Program-made: the position numbers and the translations under genes
Origin: Wukongibacter sp050859025
Lineage (GTDB): Bacteria > Bacillota > Clostridia > Peptostreptococcales > Caminicellaceae
Assembly (NCBI RefSeq): GCF_050859025.1
Contig: NZ_CP138200.1
Span: 4,526,001 to 4,590,000 of the forward strand
Length of the DNA stretch: 64,000 bases
Direction: 5' to 3'
Part shown: positions 42,374 to 51,793 of the stretch, one piece after another
Position numbering within the stretch: the stretch's first letter is position 1
Layout: each line of letters opens with the position of its first letter
Notes under the pieces: generated by a model
Database searches by the model: none
Seen by the model: only the letters and a program-made list of their open reading frames with translations
What the model was told of the DNA's origin: nothing

Positions 42374-43255
42374 TTATACCATCTCACAAAATTCAATAAA
42401 TTTATTAATAAAATTCTTATTCAAATCACCTAAATATATAAAATTAAACTCTCTATAGATTTCAAAATCTTTTATTGGGATGGTCTTTAACCTCCTATCC
42501 TTTAAATAGGATTTTATCGCTTCCTTTGAAATAATTGTACACCCCAGATTCGACTCCACTAAAGAAATTAATGCCATTATGCTACCTATTTCCATATAGA
42601 TATTCATATCCTCTAGTTTATATCCCGACGCTAAAAGTCTATTTTCAAAAACTTTTCTAGTACCAGATCCCTTTTCTCTTAATATCAACTTATCTTGCAA
42701 AACTTCATCAATAGATATAGAGCTACGACGAGCAAATGGATGTAAAGGTGAAAATGCCAATACTAGTTCATCGTCCCTGTATTTTTTATGCTTAACTAGG
42801 CTTTTATCAAAGGGTCCTTCTATTATCCCCATATTTATTTCCCCATTAAATAGTTTTTTTATTATTGCTTCAGTGTTTTCTACATGTAAAATAATATCAA
42901 TATTTTCATGTACTTTTCTATATTTTCCTATAATATTAGGAAGCACATATCCACCTATTGTTAATGTAGCACCAACATAATATTTTTTCATAATAGCTGA
43001 TTTATTTTCCAATTCAAGCTTTATCATTTTACTCAATCTATCCAGCTCTAAAGCATACTTAAACAATAGTGTTCCTTCTTCTGTCAATTCCATTTCTTTA
43101 CCATTTTTATATAAGAGCTTTACATTATAATATTCCTCTAGTGCTTTTATATGTTGTGATACAGCTGGTTGAGTTATATTCAAGGTGTCTCCAGCCCTTG
43201 TAAAGTTTTTTGTTTTTGCTACAGTTATAAAGGTTAAAAGCTTAATATCAATCAT
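42374..43255 (-). CDS. LysR family transcriptional regulator
   Basis: This 293-residue protein has the N-terminal LysR helix-turn-helix (KTKNFTRAGDTLNITQPAVS) and a C-terminal periplasmic-binding-fold effector domain beginning near residue 90 (MKKYYVGATLTIGGYVLPNI). It precedes the YeiH gene, matching the usual LysR-YeiH pairing. The gap 42173-42373 holds an AT-rich dyad (TATGATTATATAGTGATA, near 42326) close to a TATAAT-like -10, which could be the site it binds upstream of yeiH. The effector may be a sulfur or other small anion. Confidence 0.9.
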   Translation of the reverse strand: MIDIKLLTFITVAKTKNFTRAGDTLNITQPAVSQHIKALEEYYNVKLLYKNGKEMELTEEGTLLFKYALELDRLSKMIKLELENKSAIMKKYYVGATLTIGGYVLPNIIGKYRKVHENIDIILHVENTEAIIKKLFNGEINMGIIEGPFDKSLVKHKKYRDDELVLAFSPLHPFARRSSISIDEVLQDKLILREKGSGTRKVFENRLLASGYKLEDMNIYMEIGSIMALISLVESNLGCTIISKEAIKSYLKDRRLKTIPIKDFEIYREFNFIYLGDLNKNFINKFIEFCEMV

Positions 43256-43285
43256 TTCTATACCTCATTCATCCTTTATCAAATT

Positions 43286-43488
43286 CTATTTGTAAATAAC
43301 CCTTACAAAAATTTGAACAGTGTTATTACTATTATAAACCATAACTTCAATATGATCTCTAGGTTTAGTAATTTTTACAGCATTTGATATAATATTTAAA
43401 ATGATTCTTTCCATTTTTCTGAATCAAATCCTGTGATACAGAGTACTTCATATCGTTTAAAGATATCCTCAAACCTTAGTATTTTCAT
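43286..43488 (-). pseudogene. Histidine kinase remnant (N-box fragment)
   Basis: The minus strand encodes MKILRFEDIFKRYEVLCITG and on to FDSEK; then, one frame over (a one-base loss in an A-tract), KMERIILNIISNAVKITKPR up to a stop at 43286. RIILNIISNAVKIT is the HATPase N-box, very like the one in the kinase at 28774 (RIMLNLLSNAIKFT). The upstream kinase core and the downstream G-boxes are gone. The rest of 43256-43723 has no gene. Confidence 0.6.
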
Positions 43489-43629
43489 AAAAATTTTGTA
43501 ATAATCCTATGTAAGATAGGATAGCAGCACAATTCCTATTTCCTCAATTAAAAGTACAGATATCATTATTTTTTAATACAAGGTTAGATTTCTTTTATTT
43601 TGACGCAGGAAATTATCTAAACAAAAAAC

Positions 43630-43665
43630 GGAGTGTTTCAGAATGACAAATTTCTGAAACACCCC
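43630..43665 (-). terminator. Family B hairpin acting as terminator of rtcB-like gene (copy 4, compact)
   Basis: GGGGTGTTTCAGAAA and TTCTGAAACACTCC pair around a short loop, followed on the minus strand by GTTTTTTG. It is the simplest member of the family B repeats and lies 60 bp after the stop at 43724. Confidence 0.7.
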
Positions 43666-43723
43666 AGCTTTGCACTTATACGACTACTTTACAAGACAAC
43701 TTTTTATACTCTACAAAGCTTAT

Positions 43724-44824
43724 TTAAATTTTATAAGTAATAATAGGATTTAAGCTTGCCACGAGCTTTATCATTTGTTCCTTTAACATATCCTCTATTA
43801 CTCTTTCAATATTTTTATAGGCCTCTGGAGCCTCCTCAAATAATACATTTTTTTCTTTATAAATTAAATTATCTGAAAAGACAGTATTTTGTCTTATTGA
43901 CTTTTTAGAATAAATTTTTTGTAGTTTTTCCTTACAGCCAAATCGAGACCATTTCCTACCTGCACCATGAGAAACTGAAAAGCCATATTCAATTAGATTC
44001 TGAGTTGGTTCAACTATATAGGAATTTGTTCCCCTTGATCCAGCTACTACTACATAGCCCTCATCCGATGGTGTAGCTCCCTTTCTATGAATATAATAGC
44101 TCTCACCATCAATTATTTTTTCAGTTATGCTATTGTGTATACTATCTAATAATTTCTTGCTATTCTTTCCATTTATAGCATTTAAAAACCTATAGGCAAT
44201 CAGCTCTCTATTTAAGGCTCCATATTTCATGGCCATATTATGTTTTTTTAAATATTCATCGAAGCCTTCACTCGGTACATCAAGACCATTTGTACAGGAG
44301 TACTTCTTAATACATTCTCTTAAGATATACTCTCCATAACTCCTTGATCCACTATGAATTAATAGAAATATGGACTTATCATCAATACCAATAGCATCTA
44401 AAGCCTCTTTATTATATACGGTATTAATCTCTTGAAGCTCAGCAAAATGATTACCAGAACCTATAGTTCCAAGCTTTTCTTTAAATGGAAATCTCACATC
44501 TTCAATAAGGCTTGTTATATCAATATCGTAAATACTATCTAGTCTCTCAAGTTTCCTTAAAATTTTTTGGGATTTAAACTTATTTTTCTTTATCCCAGTT
44601 GAAAAAAGAGCCATTCCACATCCAATATCATTGCCAATCAGATGAGGATAAATGACATCTTTTGTCATGTATACAGCTCCAACAGGAGTCTTTCCCACAT
44701 GCAAATCTGGTAGTCCTACAGTCTTTATTATTCCTTTTAGCTCAGAAGCCCTTTTAAGCTGATCTATAGCACTACTTTCTATCCAAGATTTTTCACTTTT
44801 AACTATTTTTAATGTTTTATTCAT
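43724..44824 (-). CDS. rtcB: RtcB family RNA-splicing ligase
   Basis: RtcB joins RNA 2',3'-cyclic phosphate or 3'-phosphate ends to 5'-OH ends using GTP and Mn2+. Catalytic elements are visible: metal ligands in GNDIGCGM, GSGNHFAEL, LIHSGSRSYG and SVSHGAGRKWSR, and the HRKGATPS loop near the guanylylated His. At 366 residues it is shorter than classical RtcB (about 400-480) and closest to the compact group sometimes paired with release-factor homologue PrfH. No prfH or rtcA lies nearby. ATG follows AAGGAGAG. Confidence 0.9.
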   Translation of the reverse strand: MNKTLKIVKSEKSWIESSAIDQLKRASELKGIIKTVGLPDLHVGKTPVGAVYMTKDVIYPHLIGNDIGCGMALFSTGIKKNKFKSQKILRKLERLDSIYDIDITSLIEDVRFPFKEKLGTIGSGNHFAELQEINTVYNKEALDAIGIDDKSIFLLIHSGSRSYGEYILRECIKKYSCTNGLDVPSEGFDEYLKKHNMAMKYGALNRELIAYRFLNAINGKNSKKLLDSIHNSITEKIIDGESYYIHRKGATPSDEGYVVVAGSRGTNSYIVEPTQNLIEYGFSVSHGAGRKWSRFGCKEKLQKIYSKKSIRQNTVFSDNLIYKEKNVLFEEAPEAYKNIERVIEDMLKEQMIKLVASLNPIITYKI

Positions 44825-44975
44825 ACTCTCTCCTTACTTTTTTCTTTTTTATCCTATGGAGAGAATATAACTAGAAAAAATACTTATCTTAACTATATTC
44901 CCTCACCTTTTTCAATATCAACATCACAGCAATCACATCCTTTCAAAAAGGTTCCCATATTCATACATTATTTTA

Positions 44976-44988
44976 GCACAAATTGTGC
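44976..44988. other. Perfect palindrome GCACAAATTGTGC
   Basis: Arms GCACAA and TTGTGC around a single A, just after the amidohydrolase stop (45009) and before the rtcB promoter region. It could be a weak terminator or an operator. A 23-codon Cys-rich ORF nearby (44893-44964) is doubtful. Confidence 0.35.
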
Positions 44989-45008
44989 AATTATAAAGCT
45001 ATATTTAA

Positions 45009-46166
45009 TCATTTATTTTTTTGTAGAGAATATATTATTTCACCATCTATGATAGTATATATAACTGAAGAGAATATATTAAGAGGGTCGTCATCCCATA
45101 TTACAATATCTGCATCCTTACCAACTTCTATACTACCTACACGATCATCTATCCCCAGAATTTCTGCTGCATTTATAGTAATAGCCTTCAATGCTTCTGT
45201 CTTGTCTAGACCTTCTTTAACAGCTAAGGCTGCACAAACCGTAAGATACTGAAGCGGCACAACAGGACTATCTGTTGTTATCGCTATTTTTATTCCTTCC
45301 TTATTTAATATTCCCGGTGTTATAAAGGATTTATTCTTTAGTTCAAACTTTGATCGATGGTTAAAGCTTGGCCCCACTATTGCATCAAGTCCTTTATCCT
45401 TAATGTATTCCTTTATTAGATGTCCTTCGGTGCAATGGTCTAGAGTTATATTAATATCAAATTCCTCTGCAATACGAATTGCTGTTAAAATATCATCAGC
45501 ACGATGGGCATGTACCTTCAGAGGAATTTCCTTATTAATAACTGGCTGCATTGCCTCCATCTTCATATCAAATTTAGGCGCTTTTGTAGGATCATCCTTA
45601 GAAAGTTTATATTCTTTGGCTTTAAATAATGTTTCTCTAAGCAGTGATGCAATTGCCATTCTTGTAGTGGGTGATTTGCCTATTTGGTTATAAACACGTT
45701 TAGGATTTTCACCAAAAGCACACTTCATAGCAATAGGCTCTTTTATAATCATATTGTCTATTTTTTTTCCATAGGTTTTTATTGCAGCAAACTGTCCTCC
45801 AATAACATTTGCACTCCCAGGACCTGCAGCTACAGAAGTAACTCCAGACTCATAGGCCTCCCTAAAGGTTACATCCATAGGATTGATAGCATCTATTCCC
45901 CTCATTTGAGGTGTTATCGGATCGGTCTTCTCATTGTGGTCCATCCCTTCAAATTGAATCGAATCTTCCTTAAGGCCTAAATGAGTATGAGCATCAATAA
46001 ATCCAGGCATAACTATCTTGCCTTCAGCATCAATAACCTTAGCACCCTCTGGTAAAGATATATTTCTTCCCACTTCTCTAATTTTTCCATCTACTACCAA
46101 AATACTTGCCCCTTCTAATATCTCTCCATTCATTGGAATAATCTTTCCATTTTTAATTAACAACAT
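45009..46166 (-). CDS. Metal-dependent amidohydrolase (imidazolonepropionase-like)
   Basis: This 385-residue TIM-barrel amidohydrolase has the N-terminal beta-sandwich strands (MLLIKNGKIIPMNGEILEGA) and the metal-binding HxH in MPGFIDAHTHLG. Further ligands are in PLKVHAHRADD and LDHCTEGH, and the catalytic Asp in ITTDSPVVPL. The C-terminal GSIEVGKDADIVIWDDDP is the typical closing motif. Substrates of this subgroup (isoaspartyl peptides, imidazolone-type rings, prolidase-like dipeptides) cannot be told apart here. ATG follows GGAGGGG. It appears monocistronic. Confidence 0.9.
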   Translation of the reverse strand: MLLIKNGKIIPMNGEILEGASILVVDGKIREVGRNISLPEGAKVIDAEGKIVMPGFIDAHTHLGLKEDSIQFEGMDHNEKTDPITPQMRGIDAINPMDVTFREAYESGVTSVAAGPGSANVIGGQFAAIKTYGKKIDNMIIKEPIAMKCAFGENPKRVYNQIGKSPTTRMAIASLLRETLFKAKEYKLSKDDPTKAPKFDMKMEAMQPVINKEIPLKVHAHRADDILTAIRIAEEFDINITLDHCTEGHLIKEYIKDKGLDAIVGPSFNHRSKFELKNKSFITPGILNKEGIKIAITTDSPVVPLQYLTVCAALAVKEGLDKTEALKAITINAAEILGIDDRVGSIEVGKDADIVIWDDDPLNIFSSVIYTIIDGEIIYSLQKNK

Positions 46167-46244
46167 GTTACCCCTCCTCTATAATTTATAGAAATGGCAA
46201 TAAATCTTTTGAATTTTAATTCCTACATCCCATCGAAAGCTTTA

Positions 46245-46320
46245 GTATATATATATACAAAATCCTAGAAACATCAGACACTTTGATACATATAAGCTAA
46301 GCTTCACTAGGAACTCTAAA
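46245..46320. repeat. Degenerate family A repeat (copy 5)
   Basis: ATACAAAATCCTAGAAACATC and CTTTGATACATATAAGCTAAG resemble the inner part of copies 3 and 4, followed by AGGAACTCTAAATA in place of the terminal arm. A stretch from 46349 (TATTTAAAAAATCAAAATGTA) repeats one at 31376. The remaining 46167-46550 has no gene. Confidence 0.4.
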
Positions 46321-46549
46321 TAAGTACCTCTAAAGCCTTGGCTATTTAAAAAATCAAAATGTAGATTTATAAGTGCATTCTATATAGTAATAAAAGTTTA
46401 TAATTCTAATTTGTAAGCCTTTTGACACTAGAAGTATTCTAGAAAAATGTTACAACTCCTGCATTTTAATTTTTCTCCCTATTTTTTAAGTCCAAATAAT
46501 TACTCAAACATATAGGGGTTCCTTCGTTTCTCTCAAAAACAATCGCAAC

Positions 46550-46587
46550 AAAACCGAAGGAAATCATTACTCCCCTTCGGTTTTATT
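46550..46587 (-). terminator. Terminator after the small ORF at 46628
   Basis: AAAACCGAAGG and CCTTCGGTTTT form an 11-bp stem around a 13-nt loop, with T-tracts suited to termination in either direction. Confidence 0.7.
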
Positions 46588-46627
46588 GCTTATTTCTTGT
46601 AAAAATATTCCAAATCAACTTCTTGTG

Positions 46628-46762
46628 CTAGTTACTAATGCAAAGAGATTTGGAACTACCTCCCTCACAGTCATCTTCATCATCGTAAGTCTTAAACTTT
46701 TCTTCAATATCCCGAAAAGTTATCATTAATTCTATCATCATTGTTATAACCTTATTGTTCAC
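46628..46762 (-). CDS. Small acidic two-cysteine protein (44 aa)
   Basis: A GTG start at 46762 follows TAGGGGGGAG with a 4-nt gap, a very strong ribosome-binding site, and the ORF ends with TAG 41 bp before an intrinsic terminator. The product begins MNNKVITMMIELMITFRDIE, continues with an acidic stretch (YDDEDDCEGG) and ends SSKSLCISN. A near-amphipathic N-terminal helix, a Gly-Gly and a Ser/Cys-containing tail recall peptide precursors in general form, but no maturation enzyme, AgrB or dedicated exporter lies beside it. It follows the RND pump gene on the same strand. I do not recognise it. Confidence 0.5.
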   Translation of the reverse strand: MNNKVITMMIELMITFRDIEEKFKTYDDEDDCEGGSSKSLCISN

Positions 46763-46867
46763 TTAACTCCCCCCTAGATTCGAAAAATCAAATTAATATT
46801 CTTCAAATTCTTTTAAGGAAATGACTACCCTTATGTCATTATTTCTTATTTTATAAACAGTACTTTC

Positions 46868-49800
46868 TTAACCTTGGGTTAATGGTTTGCCTTTCTTACT
46901 TTTTCTTTCTTCAATAAAAGTTTCAATTAAGCTATATATAACAGGTATTACAACCATCGTTAAGAAGGTTGATACTAAAAGTCCTGACATTAGTGATACC
47001 GCCATAGGAGCAAATAAGCTGCTTCCTGCAATAGCAAGGGGTAGAAGTCCCATTATTGTAGTTCCCGCACTTAGAATTATAGCATTAAATCTCTTTTCTA
47101 CTGCATCAGTGCAGGCTTCATCAATTTCCTGCCCTTCTCTCCTTGCATCATTTATATACTCGATAAGAAGTATACCGTTCTTGACCACAAGACCTATCAA
47201 GGCTATAATCCCTAGGAAAGCCGTAAGGGATAGAGGCTGATTAAATAGGTACAGTCCAATTATAGAACCAATTAATGATAAAGGTATAGTTACCATTATA
47301 ACAATTGGTTGTATGAAGGAGTTAAACTGAATTACTAGAATTACATATATTATAAATATAGCAAACATAGCTAATATTCCAACTATACCAAAGTTTTTAC
47401 TTATGGATTCTCTTTCTCCATCAAATTGAATTTTTACTCCTGTAGTATTAATATTTGGTAAAATTTCATTTTCAAGCTTATTTTCAATAAATACTGGATC
47501 TCCCGTTGGAAGAGTATCTGCTTCCACAGTTATTGTCTGCTTTCTATTATACCTCTTTATAGCATCCAGCTTAGATCCAAAGCCTATAGTAGCAAATTGC
47601 TTAAGGGGTATTTTATTTCCTGTCAGCGATGACTTTATTTCTATGTTTTCAAGTTCATTTATACTCTCTATATCACTCTTTAAAAGTATGCTGTACTCAT
47701 TACCATCTCTTCTATAAACTGAAGGCTTAGCACCATATAATGCTATATTAATCTGCCTTTGTATATCATACTTAGTTATTCCAAGATTCATCGCCTTATC
47801 TTCATCTACATTTACTTCATATTGATATGTTCTATCCTTCATGTCATCTCTTACATTTGTAGTCCCAGGAATCTCACGAAGGCTACTCTTTAATTCTTCA
47901 GATACTTCTATTAAACGATCCATGTTTTTACCTGAGACTCTTAATACTACCTTTGAACCTGGTTCTGCCAATTGAAGCTGATTTACAGTACATTTTCCTC
48001 CAGAGATATTTTCATCAAGGAGCCTTTGCATATACTCTGCAAGCTCTCCATTATCTTTAAACCTTCTACTCTTCTCATCTCCAAGATCGTACTTAATTAC
48101 CATCTGAGCATAATCCTGAGATGGAGTCGCTGGTGGTACAGTAACATAGAACTTTGGAATCCCATTTCCTACTGCTACTGTATAGCTAGTTATTTCCGGT
48201 TCCTTAGATAATAGCTCTACAACTTCATCAGAAAGCCTTTCCGTTGCGTCCATATCCCCCGATACTTCTGTTTCCATCTCTATATAAAATACATTCTTAT
48301 CAGCAAATGGGAAAAATTCCGAAGGAAGCATAGGCATCACTATTTTTATAACCATAACAAGAACTACAAAGACCGATATAGTAGTTACAAGCTTCATTTT
48401 CAGTCCTCGTTTTAGGGTGTTTTTAAAGAATTTTCTTAAAAAACCTTCCTTATCACTTTTCTTTTTACTTTTCTCAAAAAATACAGACGACATAGCTGGA
48501 GTTACAAACATAGCCACTACATACGCCGCAATTATCGATATTATCAGTACCTTTGGGATCGCCCCCAAAAACTCCCCTGGTGCACCGGGTAGTCCTAAAA
48601 GCGGTGAAAAGGCTGCAACAGTCGTCAGGGTAGCTGTAAATATTGGAACAGCAGACATACTTGTTCCTTTAAAGGCAGCCTCAGCCCTTGACTCTCCATT
48701 ATCTATTCTCACCTGAATGGTATCACTTATTACTATGGCATTATCAACCAATACCCCCAGAGCAACTATTAACGCCGTTAAGGACATTTGATGTATATAT
48801 ATATCCGTTAAATACATTACACCAAAGGTTATAAGTATCGATAGGGGGATAGCGGCAGAAACTACCACTGCATTCCTAAGTCCCATACCTAAAAATACTA
48901 CCACAACAACGAAGATAACTCCTTCAATTAGGTTTATCATAAAATCATTTACAGACTTACTTACATCATCAGGCTGATAAATAACCTCTTCTACAATAAG
49001 ATCCTTTGGAAGGGTTGCCTTCACCTCGTCAAGGGCCTTTCTAACATCCTTACCTACTATAACCACATTTTTTCCTTCTTGGAAATAACCCGTTAGAAGA
49101 ATGGCATTTTTACCATTTTGTTTATATTTTTCTACGCCCTCCTCAAGTCCCATATTTACATCGGCAACATCAGAAAGCCTTGTAACAACTCCTGTTTGAG
49201 GAGATACACCTATAATAGTATTTCTTATATCATCTAGGGATGTATATATCCCTGGGGTCTTCACCTTTATCTTTCCACTTTCTGTTTCTATATCTCCTGA
49301 TGGTATCTCAATATTTTGAGCTCTAAGTATATCATATAAATCCTCAAGGGATATTCCAAGCTGATTTAATCTTGCCATATCAATGTCAACCTTTACTTCC
49401 TTATCAAGCTCACCTTCAATATCAAACTTTGATATTCCAGATATATCTGCTAGTTTATCCTTAAACTGCTCTCCAAAGGAAGCCAATTGTTCATAGCTGT
49501 AGTTATCCCCAGATAAACTTATAATAATTCCTGCTGACGAAATCAAATCTGTATCTATCTGACTATCCATAACTCCACTTGGAAGTTCACTCTTTGCATC
49601 TGCTACAGCATTTCTAACGTCCTGCATTGCTTTATCTGCATCTACATTATTTTCGAAAGCAACTACTACAATGGATAACCCTTCCTTAGAGGTCGAATTC
49701 GTATAATCGTATCCATCTAATTCGTAAAGCTCATCCTCTATCTTCTCAGTTACTAAATCATTAACATCCTTCGCTGAAGCTCCAGGGTAGGGAGTTATAA

Positions 49801-49942
49801 TCATAGCTACTGGAAATGATACATCTGGACTTTCCTGCCTAGGAAGCACGTAATAAGCATAAACTCCTAAAAAAGCAATTATTACTGCTAAAAATAGGGT
49901 AACTTTTCTTTTATCTATTAGTACCTTTATTAGATTATTCAT
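46868..49942 (-). CDS. RND multidrug efflux pump, second copy
   Basis: This 1024-residue HAE1/AcrB-type proton-driven pump is of normal length. It has a first TM near 13-30 (VTLFLAVIIAFLGVYAY), the first TM block with GVLVDNAIVISDTIQVR and GTSMSAVPIFTATLTTVAA, a second loop, and the last block with LVVKNGILLIEYINDA. It lacks the extra helices of the pump at 8287. ATG follows GGGGGGAG. The adaptor gene is 15 bp upstream and the pair is controlled by the TetR protein at 51190, judged by a matching operator. Confidence 0.92.
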   Translation of the reverse strand: MNNLIKVLIDKRKVTLFLAVIIAFLGVYAYYVLPRQESPDVSFPVAMIITPYPGASAKDVNDLVTEKIEDELYELDGYDYTNSTSKEGLSIVVVAFENNVDADKAMQDVRNAVADAKSELPSGVMDSQIDTDLISSAGIIISLSGDNYSYEQLASFGEQFKDKLADISGISKFDIEGELDKEVKVDIDMARLNQLGISLEDLYDILRAQNIEIPSGDIETESGKIKVKTPGIYTSLDDIRNTIIGVSPQTGVVTRLSDVADVNMGLEEGVEKYKQNGKNAILLTGYFQEGKNVVIVGKDVRKALDEVKATLPKDLIVEEVIYQPDDVSKSVNDFMINLIEGVIFVVVVVFLGMGLRNAVVVSAAIPLSILITFGVMYLTDIYIHQMSLTALIVALGVLVDNAIVISDTIQVRIDNGESRAEAAFKGTSMSAVPIFTATLTTVAAFSPLLGLPGAPGEFLGAIPKVLIISIIAAYVVAMFVTPAMSSVFFEKSKKKSDKEGFLRKFFKNTLKRGLKMKLVTTISVFVVLVMVIKIVMPMLPSEFFPFADKNVFYIEMETEVSGDMDATERLSDEVVELLSKEPEITSYTVAVGNGIPKFYVTVPPATPSQDYAQMVIKYDLGDEKSRRFKDNGELAEYMQRLLDENISGGKCTVNQLQLAEPGSKVVLRVSGKNMDRLIEVSEELKSSLREIPGTTNVRDDMKDRTYQYEVNVDEDKAMNLGITKYDIQRQINIALYGAKPSVYRRDGNEYSILLKSDIESINELENIEIKSSLTGNKIPLKQFATIGFGSKLDAIKRYNRKQTITVEADTLPTGDPVFIENKLENEILPNINTTGVKIQFDGERESISKNFGIVGILAMFAIFIIYVILVIQFNSFIQPIVIMVTIPLSLIGSIIGLYLFNQPLSLTAFLGIIALIGLVVKNGILLIEYINDARREGQEIDEACTDAVEKRFNAIILSAGTTIMGLLPLAIAGSSLFAPMAVSLMSGLLVSTFLTMVVIPVIYSLIETFIEERKSKKGKPLTQG

Positions 49943-49957
49943 TGGAGCTCCCCCCTT

Positions 49958-51043
49958 TTACTCACTAATATTTATCTTAGAACCATCATTTAAGTTCTTC
50001 ATTCCGCTTATAACAAGTAATTCTCCAGGATTTATTCCCTTTACCATAACAGTGTCTTCATAAAGCTTTTCAAGTTCAACTATCCTTTTAAATGCTCTAT
50101 CCTCCTCTACAATATATACATAATCTTCTCCGTCAGACATAATAGCTGAAATCGGAATCCATACTCCACTTTCTTTTCCAATATTAAATTCTATCTTTGC
50201 GATTGAACCTAATCTAAAGCTTTTATCTTCAACAGTAACCTCAGCATTGTATGTTCTTGTTGCTTGGTCTGGTGCTTCCGCAATATTAGTTATTACTCCT
50301 GTAGCTTTCTCACCATCAACATCTACAATAGCTTCAGTACCAAGCTCTATCTTTTTAAGATCTCTTTGAGCTATACCTGCATTTACTATCTGACTTACAC
50401 TTCTAACTACCACAACAGGATTTCCCTGTGGAACTAATTCTCCTTCTTCAAATGGAATCTCTACTATACTTCCATCCTGACTAGCATATATAGTAGCATC
50501 ATCTACTAAACTCAGCTTATGTTCATAATCAGTCATTGCAGCATCATATTGAGCTTTAGCTTGATTATATGTTGTCTTTGAAGTATCCATTTTCAATTTT
50601 ATTTGATCATATTGGTCCTTTGATATACTTCCTTCTTTATATAGATTATCCATTTTGTCGAATAGATCCTTATCATAATTAAGTGCATCCCCTGCTTTCT
50701 TAATATTAAGCTGTGCCGTATCTAAAGTTGACTTAGCCGCTGAAAGCTGAAAATTTAAATCCTGCATATCTAACTGGGCTAACTTATCTCCCTTTTTAAC
50801 CTTATCGCCCTTTTCTACAAAAACACTTCCCAATTTTCCAGTTGACTTAAAACTGTATTTAATCATATCCTTTGAATTAACTGTACCTATATAGCTTAGT
50901 GTTACAGGATTTTCACCTTCCTTTATTTCATTAACCTTAACTGCTCTTGCCCTTTCTTCTACTACAGTCTCTTCTGCCGCCGAGCATGCTGCAAATGTAA
51001 ATATCATGCTTATCATCAATATCACTAATACAAACTTTCTCAT
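49958..51043 (-). CDS. RND efflux adaptor lipoprotein (HlyD/MFP family), second copy
   Basis: I place the start at the ATG at 51043 (361 residues), behind AAAGGGGAAATTTTT; the product then begins MRKFVLVILMISMIFTFAAC, a lipoprotein signal with lipobox Cys. Family layout follows: lipoyl half (FVEKGDKVKKGDKLAQLDMQ), coiled coil (about 90-180), returning half (DDATIYASQDGSIVEIPFEEG), beta-barrel and MP domains. A farther ATG at 51118 lies inside the TetR operator, which makes it unlikely. It is first gene of the adaptor-pump operon. Confidence 0.88.
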   Translation of the reverse strand: MRKFVLVILMISMIFTFAACSAAEETVVEERARAVKVNEIKEGENPVTLSYIGTVNSKDMIKYSFKSTGKLGSVFVEKGDKVKKGDKLAQLDMQDLNFQLSAAKSTLDTAQLNIKKAGDALNYDKDLFDKMDNLYKEGSISKDQYDQIKLKMDTSKTTYNQAKAQYDAAMTDYEHKLSLVDDATIYASQDGSIVEIPFEEGELVPQGNPVVVVRSVSQIVNAGIAQRDLKKIELGTEAIVDVDGEKATGVITNIAEAPDQATRTYNAEVTVEDKSFRLGSIAKIEFNIGKESGVWIPISAIMSDGEDYVYIVEEDRAFKRIVELEKLYEDTVMVKGINPGELLVISGMKNLNDGSKINISE

Positions 51044-51098
51044 AAAAATTTCCCCTTTCACTCTACTTTGATAATTTACAGAAAATTTAAAAAATTTA

Positions 51099-51118
51099 AT
51101 GAATGAATTTTCATTCAT
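51099..51118. promoter_or_regulatory. TetR operator upstream of the RND adaptor-pump operon
   Basis: ATGAATGAATTTTCATTCAT has perfect 9-bp arms and a 2-bp spacer, 56 bp upstream of the adaptor start. The same sequence with one mismatch lies in front of the tetR gene (51794-51813). Confidence 0.75.
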
Positions 51119-51189
51119 CTTTTTTGTTTTTAAAAATGTATTTTGCTTAGTTTTTTTATAAAATAACTATCCATTTATATCTTCAAAAA

Positions 51190-51777
51190 TTACTTTAAAG
51201 CATTTAAAATAATTTCTGTTATTCTATTAACTTGTTTTTCTCCAAACTTTTCCTCGCAATAATCAGTACACAGATTCATTGTTATGTAGCTAAATGGAAT
51301 GGTAAATAGAACAAGGCTTACTTCTTCATCAGTAGTATTAGGCCCTATCTCACCATTTTTGACCCCTAAGGTTAACACAGTATCTACTAATTTATTAATC
51401 TTTTCATCATCTTCTCTTTTCCTTTGAACTTCAAAATTCTGGTCGAAAACGAGAACACTTAAAAATCTCGCATGTGTTGGATTATTGATTGATATTTGAA
51501 ATAGCATCTTTACTAAATCATGTATAGTATCCTTAGCAGTACCTTTTTCTTCTGCAGTTCTACAGAATATATTTTGAACCACTTGAAAATTATGATCAAT
51601 TAAATCATCAATTAAATCACTCTTTCCATCGTAATGCCTATATAAATATCCCGTAGAAACCCCTGCTTTTTTTGCAATGGAACTAATAGAGGTCCCTCTA
51701 TAGCCATGCTTAACTACTAATTCCATAGTCGCTTTCTTAATTCTTTCTAATTTTGTCGGATCTGTTATTCTTGCCAC
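51190..51777 (-). CDS. TetR/AcrR family regulator of the RND pump operon
   Basis: This 195-residue repressor has an N-terminal helix-turn-helix (ATMELVVKHGYRGTSISSIA, then AGVSTGYLYRHYDGKSDLID) and an all-helical C-terminal ligand domain. ATG follows AGGTGGAAGTG. It lies upstream of the adaptor-pump operon on the same strand, and both genes carry the same TTCATTCAT-type palindrome, so it probably represses itself and the pump until a pump substrate binds. Confidence 0.92.
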   Translation of the reverse strand: MARITDPTKLERIKKATMELVVKHGYRGTSISSIAKKAGVSTGYLYRHYDGKSDLIDDLIDHNFQVVQNIFCRTAEEKGTAKDTIHDLVKMLFQISINNPTHARFLSVLVFDQNFEVQRKREDDEKINKLVDTVLTLGVKNGEIGPNTTDEEVSLVLFTIPFSYITMNLCTDYCEEKFGEKQVNRITEIILNALK

Positions 51778-51793
51778 ACTTCCACCTACTTAA

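Noticed and set aside
44893..44964. 23-codon Cys-rich ORF (CDCC motif) on the minus strand between rtcB and the amidohydrolase
   Set aside because: No ribosome-binding site and too short to separate from chance; not listed as a gene.
46628..46762. Lanthipeptide or AgrD-type peptide precursor
   Set aside because: No LanM/LanBC, AgrB, protease or dedicated exporter next to it; Gly-Gly and Cys alone are not enough.
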